Shown: positions 1 through 6,354 of the stretch, one piece after another
Layout of the letters: each line of letters begins with the position of its first letter
How positions within the stretch are numbered: the stretch's first letter is position 1
NCBI GenBank assembly: GCA_934463455.1
Contig: CAKSJU010000076.1
Coordinates: forward strand, 1-11,186
Source of the DNA: an uncultured Clostridia bacterium
GTDB lineage: Bacteria; Bacillota; Clostridia; UBA1381
DNA length: 11,186 bases
Direction: 5' to 3'
Made by a program: the position numbers and the translations under genes
The notes under the pieces: model-generated
Databases searched by the model: none
Seen by the model: only the letters and a program-made list of their open reading frames with translations
Told to the model about the DNA's origin: nothing

Positions 1-770
1 CCGCAGGCTGACATATGATCTTGATTTGCCGAGTGCGAATCGGAGCCGAAAGTAAAACGGCAGCCCGCTTTTTTTGCCATTTGCAAAACTCTGAACAATC
101 CGTTGTTTTTAATATCCGAGCCCTCGGGGAAACAATCGGCGTTTATTTCTGCCGCAATATTATTTTCAGCAGCGGCGGAAAATACTTCTATAAGCTGCTC
201 ATCGGTGATAGTATCTATTATGTAATCGACAGGATACGGACAGCAAACAGCGTCGAACGGATGTGCCAGCGACGTTACATATTTTGCGGTCGGCGCGGTA
301 CAGATTTCCATTGTTGCCTTCAGCATAAATTCCCCGTGCTTGGAATAAGGCTCGTACAAGGCTTTGTCCATTATGTGATGAGTGTGCGAATTGGGCACAA
401 CCATAAAGTCAAGCTGCTCTGCATGCTCGGGGGTAATTGCCGCACCGACTCCGGGGCAGTAGTCAACCTCACCGCCGAAAAAGAACTTTATTCCCTCGGT
501 ATCGGTATTTTCAAGCTCGGTTAAAATTTTTCGGCAATGCTCAATCGGCTGTATTTTATACCAATTGATTACAGTGTCGCCGCCGCCGGAAGCAAGAGAG
601 CGGCGCATACTTTCGACAAAAGGAATATCTTTGTCCCACATATGGTCGGATATGCCGATAAATTTTAAATTATTTCTTTTTGCGGATTTTACATAATTTG
701 CAATGGTTGCTTGGTCTTCTCCGCAGACAGACAAGTAAGTATGTGCGTGTAAATCGTATGAAACGTTCAT
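1..770 (-). CDS. PHP-domain metallophosphoesterase, histidinol-phosphatase-like (C-terminus cut by window edge)
   Basis: The reading frame starts at the ATG at 770-768 and stays open for 256 codons to the window edge. A good ribosome-binding site, GAGGTGA (778-784 on the plus strand), lies seven bases upstream. The metal-binding motifs of the PHP fold appear in order: HAHT (residues 8-11), SDH (41-43), GGEVD (99-103), SHTHH (128-132), LAHP (168-171) and GSDSH (242-246). These His, Asp and Glu residues are expected to hold a trinuclear metal site that hydrolyses phosphate esters. All expected motifs are present, so little is probably missing at the C-terminus. Relatives are often annotated as histidinol-phosphatase of histidine biosynthesis, but no his gene is visible here and many PHP paralogues have other substrates, so I assign only the family. 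It is divergent from pheST and has its own promoter. Confidence 0.88.
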   Translation of the reverse strand, partial: MNVSYDLHAHTYLSVCGEDQATIANYVKSAKRNNLKFIGISDHMWDKDIPFVESMRRSLASGGGDTVINWYKIQPIEHCRKILTELENTDTEGIKFFFGGEVDYCPGVGAAITPEHAEQLDFMVVPNSHTHHIMDKALYEPYSKHGEFMLKATMEICTAPTAKYVTSLAHPFDAVCCPYPVDYIIDTITDEQLIEVFSAAAENNIAAEINADCFPEGSDIKNNGLFRVLQMAKKAGCRFTFGSDSHSANQDHMSAC

Positions 771-777
771 AGTGTAA

Positions 778-784
778 TCACCTC
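778..784 (-). promoter_or_regulatory. Ribosome-binding site of the PHP gene
   Basis: GAGGTGA on the minus strand, seven bases before the ATG at 770. It fixes the start codon and nearly touches the predicted transcription start of the promoter at 791-819. Confidence 0.75.
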
Positions 785-790
785 GCGGAT

Positions 791-819
791 ATTATATAAT
801 ACTTCATTGCCGATGTCAA
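791..819 (-). promoter_or_regulatory. Consensus sigma-A promoter of the PHP gene
   Basis: Read on the minus strand, TTGACA (819-814) is followed after exactly 17 bases by TATAAT (796-791). Both hexamers match the consensus. Transcription would start near 784-786, so the leader would be only about 15 bases and the ribosome-binding site would sit at the very 5' end of the mRNA. Confidence 0.8.
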
Positions 820-912
820 TAGATTATGGAAATTTAAATTGAATAATATACATTTTGTATCCCCTGAGATATTGGAGAAATTGTTATTGTTTAATAAATT
901 TTTAAAAAAGTC
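820..912. other. AT-rich spacer between divergent promoters
   Basis: This spacer separates the divergent PHP and pheST promoters. It is very AT-rich and contains one short inverted repeat, ATACA-TTT-TGTAT (848-860). I see no gene or clear operator in it. Confidence 0.5.
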
Positions 913-941
913 TTGTAAATTAAAAAATATTGTGGTACAAT
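913..941 (+). promoter_or_regulatory. Promoter of the T-box-pheST operon
   Basis: TTGTAA (913-918), a 17-base spacer, then TACAAT (936-941), preceded by an extended -10 TG (933-934). The predicted start is near 948, just ahead of the T-box stem I. A perfect TATAAT also lies at 950-955, but it has no -35 match at the correct distance, so I prefer the first pair. Confidence 0.65.
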
Positions 942-947
942 TAATCT

Positions 948-1226
948 AATATAATACGGAAAAGCTATGATGAAATTCAGTAGGAGGCAAATTCGCCGAA
1001 AGAGAGCAGCGGTCACGGGCTGGAAGCCGCTGCGGTAAGAGTGCCGACGAATATTCGTTTCGGAGCTGCGCCGGGGAAGTTTTTTATGTGTAGTCGGCGT
1101 CGGAGGGGGCAGACCGTTATTCTGCCGAAATAAGAGTTCGGCTCTTTTTTTTAAAAGAAGCCGGAAATATGGGTGGTACCGCGGAGTATACTTCGTCCCT
1201 GCAATGTTTTTTGCGGGGATTTTTTT
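948..1226 (+). ncRNA. T-box leader (tRNA-Phe-responsive) upstream of pheST
   Basis: This is a cis-acting RNA that binds uncharged tRNA and switches between terminator and antiterminator. Stem I elements are AGTAGG (979-984), AGAGAG (1001-1006) and an apical hairpin CAGCGG (1007-1012)/CCGCTG (1027-1032). A basal helix GAAAT (972-976)/GTTTC (1057-1061) places a UUC Phe specifier at 1054-1056; this assignment is inferred. A hairpin follows at GGCAGA (1108-1113)/TCTGCC (1121-1126), and a probable stem III at 1137-1166. The T-box sequence GGGTGGTACCGCG is at 1171-1183; its UGGU fits a tRNA acceptor end ACCA, consistent with an A discriminator as in tRNA-Phe. The antiterminator pairs GGG (1171-1173) with CCC (1197-1199) and CGGAG (1182-1186) with CTTCG (1191-1195). 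The same CCC is used by the terminator, so the two folds exclude each other. Confidence 0.93.
1196..1226 (+). terminator. Conditional T-box terminator
   Basis: A nine-base-pair stem, TCCCTGCAA (1196-1204)/TTGCGGGGA (1211-1219) with one G-U pair, closes a six-base loop and is followed by seven T residues (1220-1226). It competes with the T-box antiterminator for 1197-1199. It should stop transcription when tRNA-Phe is charged. Confidence 0.9.
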
Positions 1227-1275
1227 ATTGAATTTTTTTAAAAATCTACCGCCTAAAGAGGAAAGGAAGAGGAAA

Positions 1276-2295
1276 ATGAAAGAAAAGCTTCAATTAATCA
1301 AAAATTCCGTATCGGAAGCGCTTAACAGTGTTCATGACCTAAAAAGCCTTGAAGACCTGCGTATTCGTTATCTCGGAAAAAAAGGCGAGCTGACAGCCGT
1401 GCTTAAGGGCATGGGCGCACTGTCTGCGGAAGAGCGTCCGAAAATCGGTGCGCTGGCAAATGAAATACGCGCATCACTGGAAACAGAGATTGACAACAAG
1501 AAGAAAGAATTATCTAAAATTTTGCAGGAGCAAAAGCTTAAGCATGAAGTTATTGACGTAACCATGCCGGGTAGAAAAAATGAAGAAGGCAAGCTTCATC
1601 CGCTCACACAGGTTTTGGACGAAATAAAGGATATATTTGTGGGATTGGGATTTCAAATTGCGGAGGGCCCCGAGGTTGAGTATGATTACTATAACTTTGA
1701 GGCACTGAATATTCCGAAAAATCACCCTGCCCGCGATACACAGGACACTTTTTATATAGAAGATAATATTGTGCTCCGAACTCAGACTTCACCTATGCAG
1801 GTGAGAGTTATGGAAAAGCAGAAGCCTCCTATCAGAATAATTGCTCCGGGCAGAGTTTACAGAAGCGACGCCGTGGACGCGACACATTCGCCCGTATTCC
1901 ACCAGGTTGAGGGACTTGTTGTGGATAAAGGTGTTACAATGGCAGACCTTAAGGGCACACTTGAAGCGTTTATGAAAGCACTCTACGGCGAAGAAACAAA
2001 GGTACGCTTCCGCCCGCACCATTTTCCGTTTACTGAGCCGTCGGCAGAAGTGGATGTTTCCTGCTTTGTCTGCGGAGGCGAGGGCTGCCGCGTTTGTAAA
2101 GGCGAGGGTTGGATAGAAATTCTCGGCTGCGGCATGGTACATCCGAAGGTGCTTGCAAACTGCGGAATTGACCCGGAGGTTTATTCGGGCTTTGCATTCG
2201 GTCTCGGCTTGGAAAGAATAGCAATGCGCCGATATGATATTGATGATTTGCGTTTGTTCTTTGAAAACGATTTACGTTTTCTTAAGCAATTTTAA
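1276..2295 (+). CDS. pheS: Phenylalanyl-tRNA synthetase alpha subunit
   Basis: PheS is the catalytic subunit of the cytoplasmic alpha2beta2 enzyme that charges tRNA-Phe with phenylalanine using ATP. I chose the ATG at 1276 because AGGAAGAGG (1264-1272) precedes it and the protein begins MKEKLQLIK. An in-frame ATG at 1204 lies inside the T-box terminator and is not credible. The product is 339 residues, about the usual size. An N-terminal coiled-coil arm (about 1-90) precedes the class II catalytic core. The core contains HPARDTQDTFY (150-160), RTQTSPMQ (168-175), the RVYRSD motif 2 region (193-198), FPFTEPS (250-256) and motif 3 in GFAFGLGLERIAM (305-317). A four-cysteine patch (C263, C266, C271, C274) is normal for many Firmicute PheS proteins. 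The pheT ribosome-binding site overlaps the stop codon, so the two are co-translated. Confidence 0.97.
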   Translation: MKEKLQLIKNSVSEALNSVHDLKSLEDLRIRYLGKKGELTAVLKGMGALSAEERPKIGALANEIRASLETEIDNKKKELSKILQEQKLKHEVIDVTMPGRKNEEGKLHPLTQVLDEIKDIFVGLGFQIAEGPEVEYDYYNFEALNIPKNHPARDTQDTFYIEDNIVLRTQTSPMQVRVMEKQKPPIRIIAPGRVYRSDAVDATHSPVFHQVEGLVVDKGVTMADLKGTLEAFMKALYGEETKVRFRPHHFPFTEPSAEVDVSCFVCGGEGCRVCKGEGWIEILGCGMVHPKVLANCGIDPEVYSGFAFGLGLERIAMRRYDIDDLRLFFENDLRFLKQF

Positions 2296-2307
2296 GGAGG
2301 TAAGACA

Positions 2308-4689
2308 ATGAAAGTACCAATGAGTTGGTTTTCCGACTATACTGATATATCGGGCGTTACGCCCAAAGAATATGCGCACGCACTTACAATGACAGGCTCT
2401 AAGGTAGAGGGCGTGGAAAATATGGGCGGAGGAATAAGCAATGTTGTTACGGGCAAAATCCTTTCGATTAAGCCGCACGAAAACTCCGACCACCTTGTAA
2501 TATGCAGCGTTGATGTAGGCAATGAGGTTTTGCAAATTGTGACGGGCGCACCGAATGTAAAAGAAGGACAAATTGTCCCTGTTGCAAAGCATAACTCCAC
2601 ACTTCCCGGCGGAGTTACAATAAAAAAAGGAAAGCTGCGTGGAGTTGAGTCGAACGGAATGCTCTGCTCACATGAAGAGCTGGGAATTTCGGAAGCGGAT
2701 TTGGGATATGAGCCGGAATACGGAATTTTGATATTGCCGCCGGATACCGAAATCGGCATGGACATAAGAGATTATTTCGGAATAAACGAAGAAGTTGTTG
2801 AGTTTGAAATAACTTCAAATCGTCCCGATTGCTTCAGCGTTATAGGTTTGGCAAGAGAAACGGCGGTTACTTTTAAAAAGCCGTTTAATGTGAAAAAGCC
2901 GGTGTATACCGAGAACGGAGAAAATGTTGCGGACACAATTTCGGTTGAGGTTAAAAACATCGACAAATGCCTAAGATACAGCGCTAAAATGATTAAAAAC
3001 GTTAAAATCGGACCGTCGCCGAAATGGCTTGCTTCAAGACTGCGTGCCTGCGGTATACGTTCGATAAACAATATTGTCGATATAACAAATTACATTCTGC
3101 TTGAATACGGTCAGCCAATGCACGCTTTTGATTTGAGAGATTTGGCAGGCAGAAAAATTGTAGTGCGTGACGCGGGCGAGGGCGAAATTATAAAAACTCT
3201 CGATGAGCAGGACAGAAAGCTTTCGGCAAATGATTTGGTTATTGCGGACGGAGAAAAAGCCGTAGCGATTGCCGGTGTAATGGGCGGATTTAATTCCGAG
3301 GTTAAGCCGGACACAACAACGGTTGTTTTTGAGTCGGCAACCTTTGAAGCGTCAACCGTACGTCTGACGGCACAGCGTGTAGGGCTGAGAACGGAGGCTT
3401 CTTCAAGATACGAAAAAGGACTTGACCCGAATAATACAATTCCCGCGCTTGACCGTGCATGTGAATTGGTAGAAATGCTCGGCTGCGGCGAGGTTGTCGG
3501 CGGAGTTATTGATATAAAGGGTCATATTCCCGAAGCTAAAGTGCATGAATTCAGACCGGAAAAGATAAACGCATTTTTGGGAACGGATATTTCAAAAGAA
3601 GATATGGCAAAATATCTTACCTCACTGGAATTTAAAGTTGATACCGATAAAATGACGATTGTTGCTCCGTCTTTCCGACCCGATATTGAGGGAGAGGCAG
3701 ATATTTCGGAAGAGATTGCAAGACTTTACGGATATGATAAAATTCCGACAACACTTCTTTCGGGAGCGTCGGTAGCGGGCGGCAAAACAAAAAAACAGCT
3801 TGCGCGCGGTAAGGTCAACAGAATTTTGTGTTCGCAGGGACTTAACGAAATTATGACATATACCTTTACTTCCCCCGCAATATTCGACAAGCTTCGTTTT
3901 GCAAAGGACAGCGTACTAAGAAATACAATAACAATTACAAATCCTTTGGGTGAAGATACTTCCGTTATGAGAACGACCACAATTGCTTCTATGCTGGATA
4001 TTCTTTCGCATAACTACAGTCACAGAAACGAAAGCGCGAAATTGTTTGAGCTCGGCAAAATATATCTGCCGACAGAGCCGGGCAAGCTTCCGACAGAGCC
4101 GGAAACAGTAACGCTGGGAATGTACGGCGGAGTTGATTTTTATGATATTAAGGGCGTTTGCGAGGAATTGTTTGATGCGATGAGGGTTAATAAGGTTTCA
4201 TATGTGACCTGCTCCGACCATCCGTCGTTCCACCCCGGAAGATGCGCAAAGATTATGATTAAAAACGAAGAAATAGGTATTGTCGGCGAAATTCATCCCG
4301 ATGTGCAAAAAGCATTTGATATAGGAACTCCGTGCTATGTTGCCGAGATTGATTTCGATAAGATGTTCGATAGAATAAATACCGAAGTGAAATATAAGCA
4401 AATGCCGAGATTCCCCGCAGCAATCCGCGATATTGCAATGCTGGTGGATAAAGCTGTTCATGTTGCCGATATGGAAGCTGTTATGACAAAGGCTGCCGGC
4501 AGCCTGCTCGATTCCATACAGCTGTTTGATGTTTACGAGGGAGAGCAAATCCCCGAGGGCAAAAAGAGCGTGGCTTATGCGGTTTCGTTCCGCGCACCTG
4601 ACAGAAATCTTACCAATGACGAAGTAAATGAAGTCTTTGAAAAGATTTTGAAAGCATTAAAGGAAAAATTGAATGCGGATTTGAGATAA
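2308..4689 (+). CDS. pheT: Phenylalanyl-tRNA synthetase beta subunit
   Basis: PheT is the partner subunit that binds tRNA-Phe and edits mischarged Tyr-tRNA-Phe. The 793-residue length is typical. A strong site, AAGGAGG (2294-2300), precedes the ATG by seven bases, and only 12 bases separate it from pheS. An N-terminal EMAP/OB-fold tRNA-binding domain lies at about residues 40-150, with ENSDHL at 58-63. The stretch ITSNRPDC (168-175) and the later DITNYILLEYGQPMHAFD region mark the B1 and B3/B4 editing modules. B5 and the catalytic-like core follow. The last 95 or so residues form the FDX-ACB anticodon-binding domain, with FPAAIRDIAM near its start. No frameshift or missing domain is visible. 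It shares T-box control with pheS and ends at a strong terminator. Confidence 0.97.
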   Translation: MKVPMSWFSDYTDISGVTPKEYAHALTMTGSKVEGVENMGGGISNVVTGKILSIKPHENSDHLVICSVDVGNEVLQIVTGAPNVKEGQIVPVAKHNSTLPGGVTIKKGKLRGVESNGMLCSHEELGISEADLGYEPEYGILILPPDTEIGMDIRDYFGINEEVVEFEITSNRPDCFSVIGLARETAVTFKKPFNVKKPVYTENGENVADTISVEVKNIDKCLRYSAKMIKNVKIGPSPKWLASRLRACGIRSINNIVDITNYILLEYGQPMHAFDLRDLAGRKIVVRDAGEGEIIKTLDEQDRKLSANDLVIADGEKAVAIAGVMGGFNSEVKPDTTTVVFESATFEASTVRLTAQRVGLRTEASSRYEKGLDPNNTIPALDRACELVEMLGCGEVVGGVIDIKGHIPEAKVHEFRPEKINAFLGTDISKEDMAKYLTSLEFKVDTDKMTIVAPSFRPDIEGEADISEEIARLYGYDKIPTTLLSGASVAGGKTKKQLARGKVNRILCSQGLNEIMTYTFTSPAIFDKLRFAKDSVLRNTITITNPLGEDTSVMRTTTIASMLDILSHNYSHRNESAKLFELGKIYLPTEPGKLPTEPETVTLGMYGGVDFYDIKGVCEELFDAMRVNKVSYVTCSDHPSFHPGRCAKIMIKNEEIGIVGEIHPDVQKAFDIGTPCYVAEIDFDKMFDRINTEVKYKQMPRFPAAIRDIAMLVDKAVHVADMEAVMTKAAGSLLDSIQLFDVYEGEQIPEGKKSVAYAVSFRAPDRNLTNDEVNEVFEKILKALKEKLNADLR

Positions 4690-4695
4690 AAGCTT

Positions 4696-4729
4696 AAAAG
4701 GCGGTGTATTTTTTATACACCGCCTTTTT
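4696..4729 (+). terminator. Intrinsic terminator after pheT
   Basis: A perfect 10-bp stem, GGCGGTGTAT (4700-4709)/ATACACCGCC (4715-4724), has a five-T loop and is followed by TTTTT (4725-4729). The preceding AAAA could let it work in both directions. It separates pheST from hemW. Confidence 0.93.
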
Positions 4730-5009
4730 GGGGGATAGGAAAAAAATGCTTCGGAACGCTCAAATCAAACCCGACGGTGTTGTTTATGGATTACCGAGTA
4801 TTTTAACGCAGTGAAAGCAAAAATTAGTCTTTCAAAATCGGTGCTGTGATTACTTTTCTTCGGCTTGTACTCCGACTGTTTTGGTGGATTTGTCATCGGT
4901 TTTGTATGTATTCCGATGAAAAAGTAAACACTTAAATCTGTTTATCGGAGAGACAGCGAATGAGAATGTACCGTAAAAACGCATAAAATCAGATGTTTTA
5001 TAATTAGTT
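4730..5009. other. Gene-poor intergenic stretch, no convincing gene
   Basis: No recognisable gene is present. Two short frames exist. One of 22 codons (4746-4814, plus) has a weak AGGA upstream. One of 43 codons (4765-4896, minus) has no ribosome-binding site. A small hairpin, CATCGG (4894-4899)/CCGATG (4913-4918), and an imperfect inverted repeat linking about 4851-4864 with 4913-4926 are visible. Bases 4867-4886 match the end of the window in inverted orientation. The stretch may be a non-coding dispersed repeat or the remnant of one. Confidence 0.5.
4867..4886 (-). repeat. Candidate dispersed repeat, copy 1
   Basis: Read on the minus strand, these 20 bases agree with 11167-11186 at 18 positions. 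Both copies lie downstream of an intrinsic terminator, in gene-free sequence. The other copy runs off the window, so the true length of the repeat cannot be seen here. Confidence 0.5.
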
Positions 5010-5069
5010 ATAAGTTATATATAGCTAATTGTAAAATTTACATTTTACAATTAACTAATAAGTTATATA
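5010..5069. repeat. 36-bp palindrome framed by 12-bp direct repeats
   Basis: ATAAGTTATATA occurs at 5010-5021 and again at 5058-5069. Exactly between them lies an inverted repeat with 16-base arms (5022-5037 and 5042-5057, one mismatch) and a four-base centre. The inner 11 bp of each arm (AATTGTAAAAT) are perfect. The layout resembles a very small palindromic insertion with a target duplication, but AT-rich local duplication is an equally simple origin. It ends only a few bases before the hemW ribosome-binding site, so the transcript could form a hairpin there. Confidence 0.7.
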
Positions 5070-5085
5070 AGAAAGGAGAAAAGCC

Positions 5086-6213
5086 ATGCCGGGACTGTAC
5101 ATTCACATTCCGTTCTGCGTGAAAAAGTGCAAATACTGCGATTTTGTGTCTTTTCAAAACCGAGATGAATTTAAGGACAGGTATATCAATTGCCTGATTA
5201 AGGAGGCGGCGGAATACAAGGGAGAAAATATCGACACGGTTTTTATCGGCGGCGGTACGCCGACAACGCTTTCCTGCGTTCAGCTTGAAAAGCTTCTTTC
5301 TGCTTTGCGGGAAAATTTTAATATCGACAAAAATGCGGAAATTACCTGCGAGATGAATCCGGGAACGGCAGATAAGGATAAGCTGTGGGTTTTAAAGCGG
5401 TGCGGTGTCAACAGGCTGAGCATGGGGGTGCAATCCTTTTGCGACGATGAATTAAAAAAAATCGGACGTATTCACACTGCGGCGCAGGCGGAAGGTGCAA
5501 TTCGCGAAGCAAGGGAGTGCGGCTTTGAAAATATAAGCATTGACCTTATGTCCGCATTGCCGTCGCAAACTTTTGAAAGCTTTAAAAAAACTCTTCTGCA
5601 TGCCGTGGAAAAAAATCCGGAGCATATATCCTGCTACAGCCTTATTTTGGAGGAGAATACACCGCTTTATGCCGAATATGAGGCAGGGAAGCTTATTTTG
5701 CCGAGCGAGGATGACGAACGGGATATGTATGAATTTGCCTGCAATTTCCTGGAGAAAAACGGATATGCTCAATATGAAATTTCGAATTTCGCAAAAGAGG
5801 GAAAATGCTCACGGCATAATATGAAGTATTGGCAGTGCCGCGAGTATATCGGTCTCGGCATTGCGGCACATTCTTATTATAAAGGGGTGCGTTATTATAA
5901 TACAAGCGATTTGCCGGTATATCTTTCGGGAAATTTTCACTCGGACGGAAAAATAACCTTGACGCTTGAAGATAAAATAGAAGAATTTATGATAATGGGG
6001 CTACGGATGACCGCGGGAATAAGCCGAACGGAATTTAAACGGCGGTTTAATATTTCGGTTGACGATGTTTTTCGGGAAGAAATAAAAAAGTTTGTCTCGG
6101 GCGGGTTTTTGTGCGATGACGGCGAAAATATCAGGCTTTCAAGAAAAGGAATTTCGGTCAGCAATTCCGTTATGTGTGAATTTGCAGTATGCAATATTAA
6201 AAAAAATATATAA
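5086..6213 (+). CDS. hemW: HemW-type radical SAM protein (heme chaperone-like)
   Basis: HemW is a radical S-adenosylmethionine protein related to oxygen-independent coproporphyrinogen III oxidase (HemN); characterised members bind and transfer heme rather than oxidise coproporphyrinogen. The ATG at 5086 follows AAAGGAG (5072-5078) by seven bases. The protein is 375 residues and opens MPGLYIHIPF, then the cluster motif C-x3-C-x2-C (C11, C15, C18) followed by Asp-Phe. HemN instead has a fourth Cys at the position of Phe20, so the sequence favours HemW. GGGTP (55-59) and EMNPGT (89-94) contribute to SAM binding, and RLSMGVQSF follows. The HemN C-terminal domain occupies the last third. No terminator separates it from hrcA, so readthrough into the heat-shock operon is likely. 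Older annotations call it coproporphyrinogen oxidase. Confidence 0.93.
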   Translation: MPGLYIHIPFCVKKCKYCDFVSFQNRDEFKDRYINCLIKEAAEYKGENIDTVFIGGGTPTTLSCVQLEKLLSALRENFNIDKNAEITCEMNPGTADKDKLWVLKRCGVNRLSMGVQSFCDDELKKIGRIHTAAQAEGAIREARECGFENISIDLMSALPSQTFESFKKTLLHAVEKNPEHISCYSLILEENTPLYAEYEAGKLILPSEDDERDMYEFACNFLEKNGYAQYEISNFAKEGKCSRHNMKYWQCREYIGLGIAAHSYYKGVRYYNTSDLPVYLSGNFHSDGKITLTLEDKIEEFMIMGLRMTAGISRTEFKRRFNISVDDVFREEIKKFVSGGFLCDDGENIRLSRKGISVSNSVMCEFAVCNIKKNI

Positions 6214-6248
6214 ATTTATGAATATTTTGTAAAAATGAAAATAAATGC

Positions 6249-6277
6249 TTGACAATCGGGCAGAATAGTGGTATCTT
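6249..6277 (+). promoter_or_regulatory. Promoter of the hrcA-grpE-dnaK-dnaJ operon
   Basis: A perfect -35, TTGACA (6249-6254), is followed after 17 bases by TATCTT (6272-6277), four of six matches to the -10. The predicted start falls near 6284, at the edge of CIRCE. A perfect TATAAT follows at 6277-6282, but it is 22 bases from the -35, which is too far for normal sigma-A spacing. Confidence 0.7.
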
Positions 6278-6284
6278 ATAATTG

Positions 6285-6311
6285 TTAGCACTCAATATTA
6301 GCGAGTGCTAA
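6285..6311 (+). promoter_or_regulatory. CIRCE operator (HrcA binding site)
   Basis: TTAGCACTC (6285-6293), a nine-base spacer and GAGTGCTAA (6303-6311) match the CIRCE consensus exactly. The dyad extends by three further pairs on each side (6282-6314), giving 12-base arms. HrcA dimers bind here and repress the operon at normal temperature; the encoded repressor is the first gene downstream, so the loop is autoregulatory. As part of the mRNA leader it could also form a stable hairpin. Confidence 0.98.
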
Positions 6312-6354
6312 CAAAACAAAGATGACGGGAATTGTAAAATTCGAGGTGAATGCA

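Noticed and set aside
15..524. A 169-codon plus-strand open frame
   Set aside because: It lies antisense to the PHP gene, whose metal-binding motifs are all intact. The plus-strand product shows no recognisable domain and no ribosome-binding site.
950..955. Perfect TATAAT upstream of the T-box as the main -10
   Set aside because: No -35 match lies at 16-18 bases from it. TTGTAA-17-TACAAT with an extended -10 is a better fit.
1204..1275. N-terminal extension of PheS from the ATG at 1204
   Set aside because: The ATG is in the T-box terminator stem-loop, lacks a ribosome-binding site and would add 24 residues not seen in the family.
2062..2097. Four-cysteine cluster in PheS as a possible novel metal site
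   Set aside because: The CxxC-x4-CxxC pattern is a standard part of many Firmicute PheS proteins.
4746..4814. 22-codon plus-strand frame after the pheT terminator
   Set aside because: It is very short, has only a weak AGGA upstream, and overlaps the candidate repeat. It shows no resemblance to a known peptide.
6322..6354. N-terminal extension of HrcA from the ATG at 6322
   Set aside because: No ribosome-binding site precedes it, while the ATG at 6355 has GAGGTGA and gives the conserved N-terminus.
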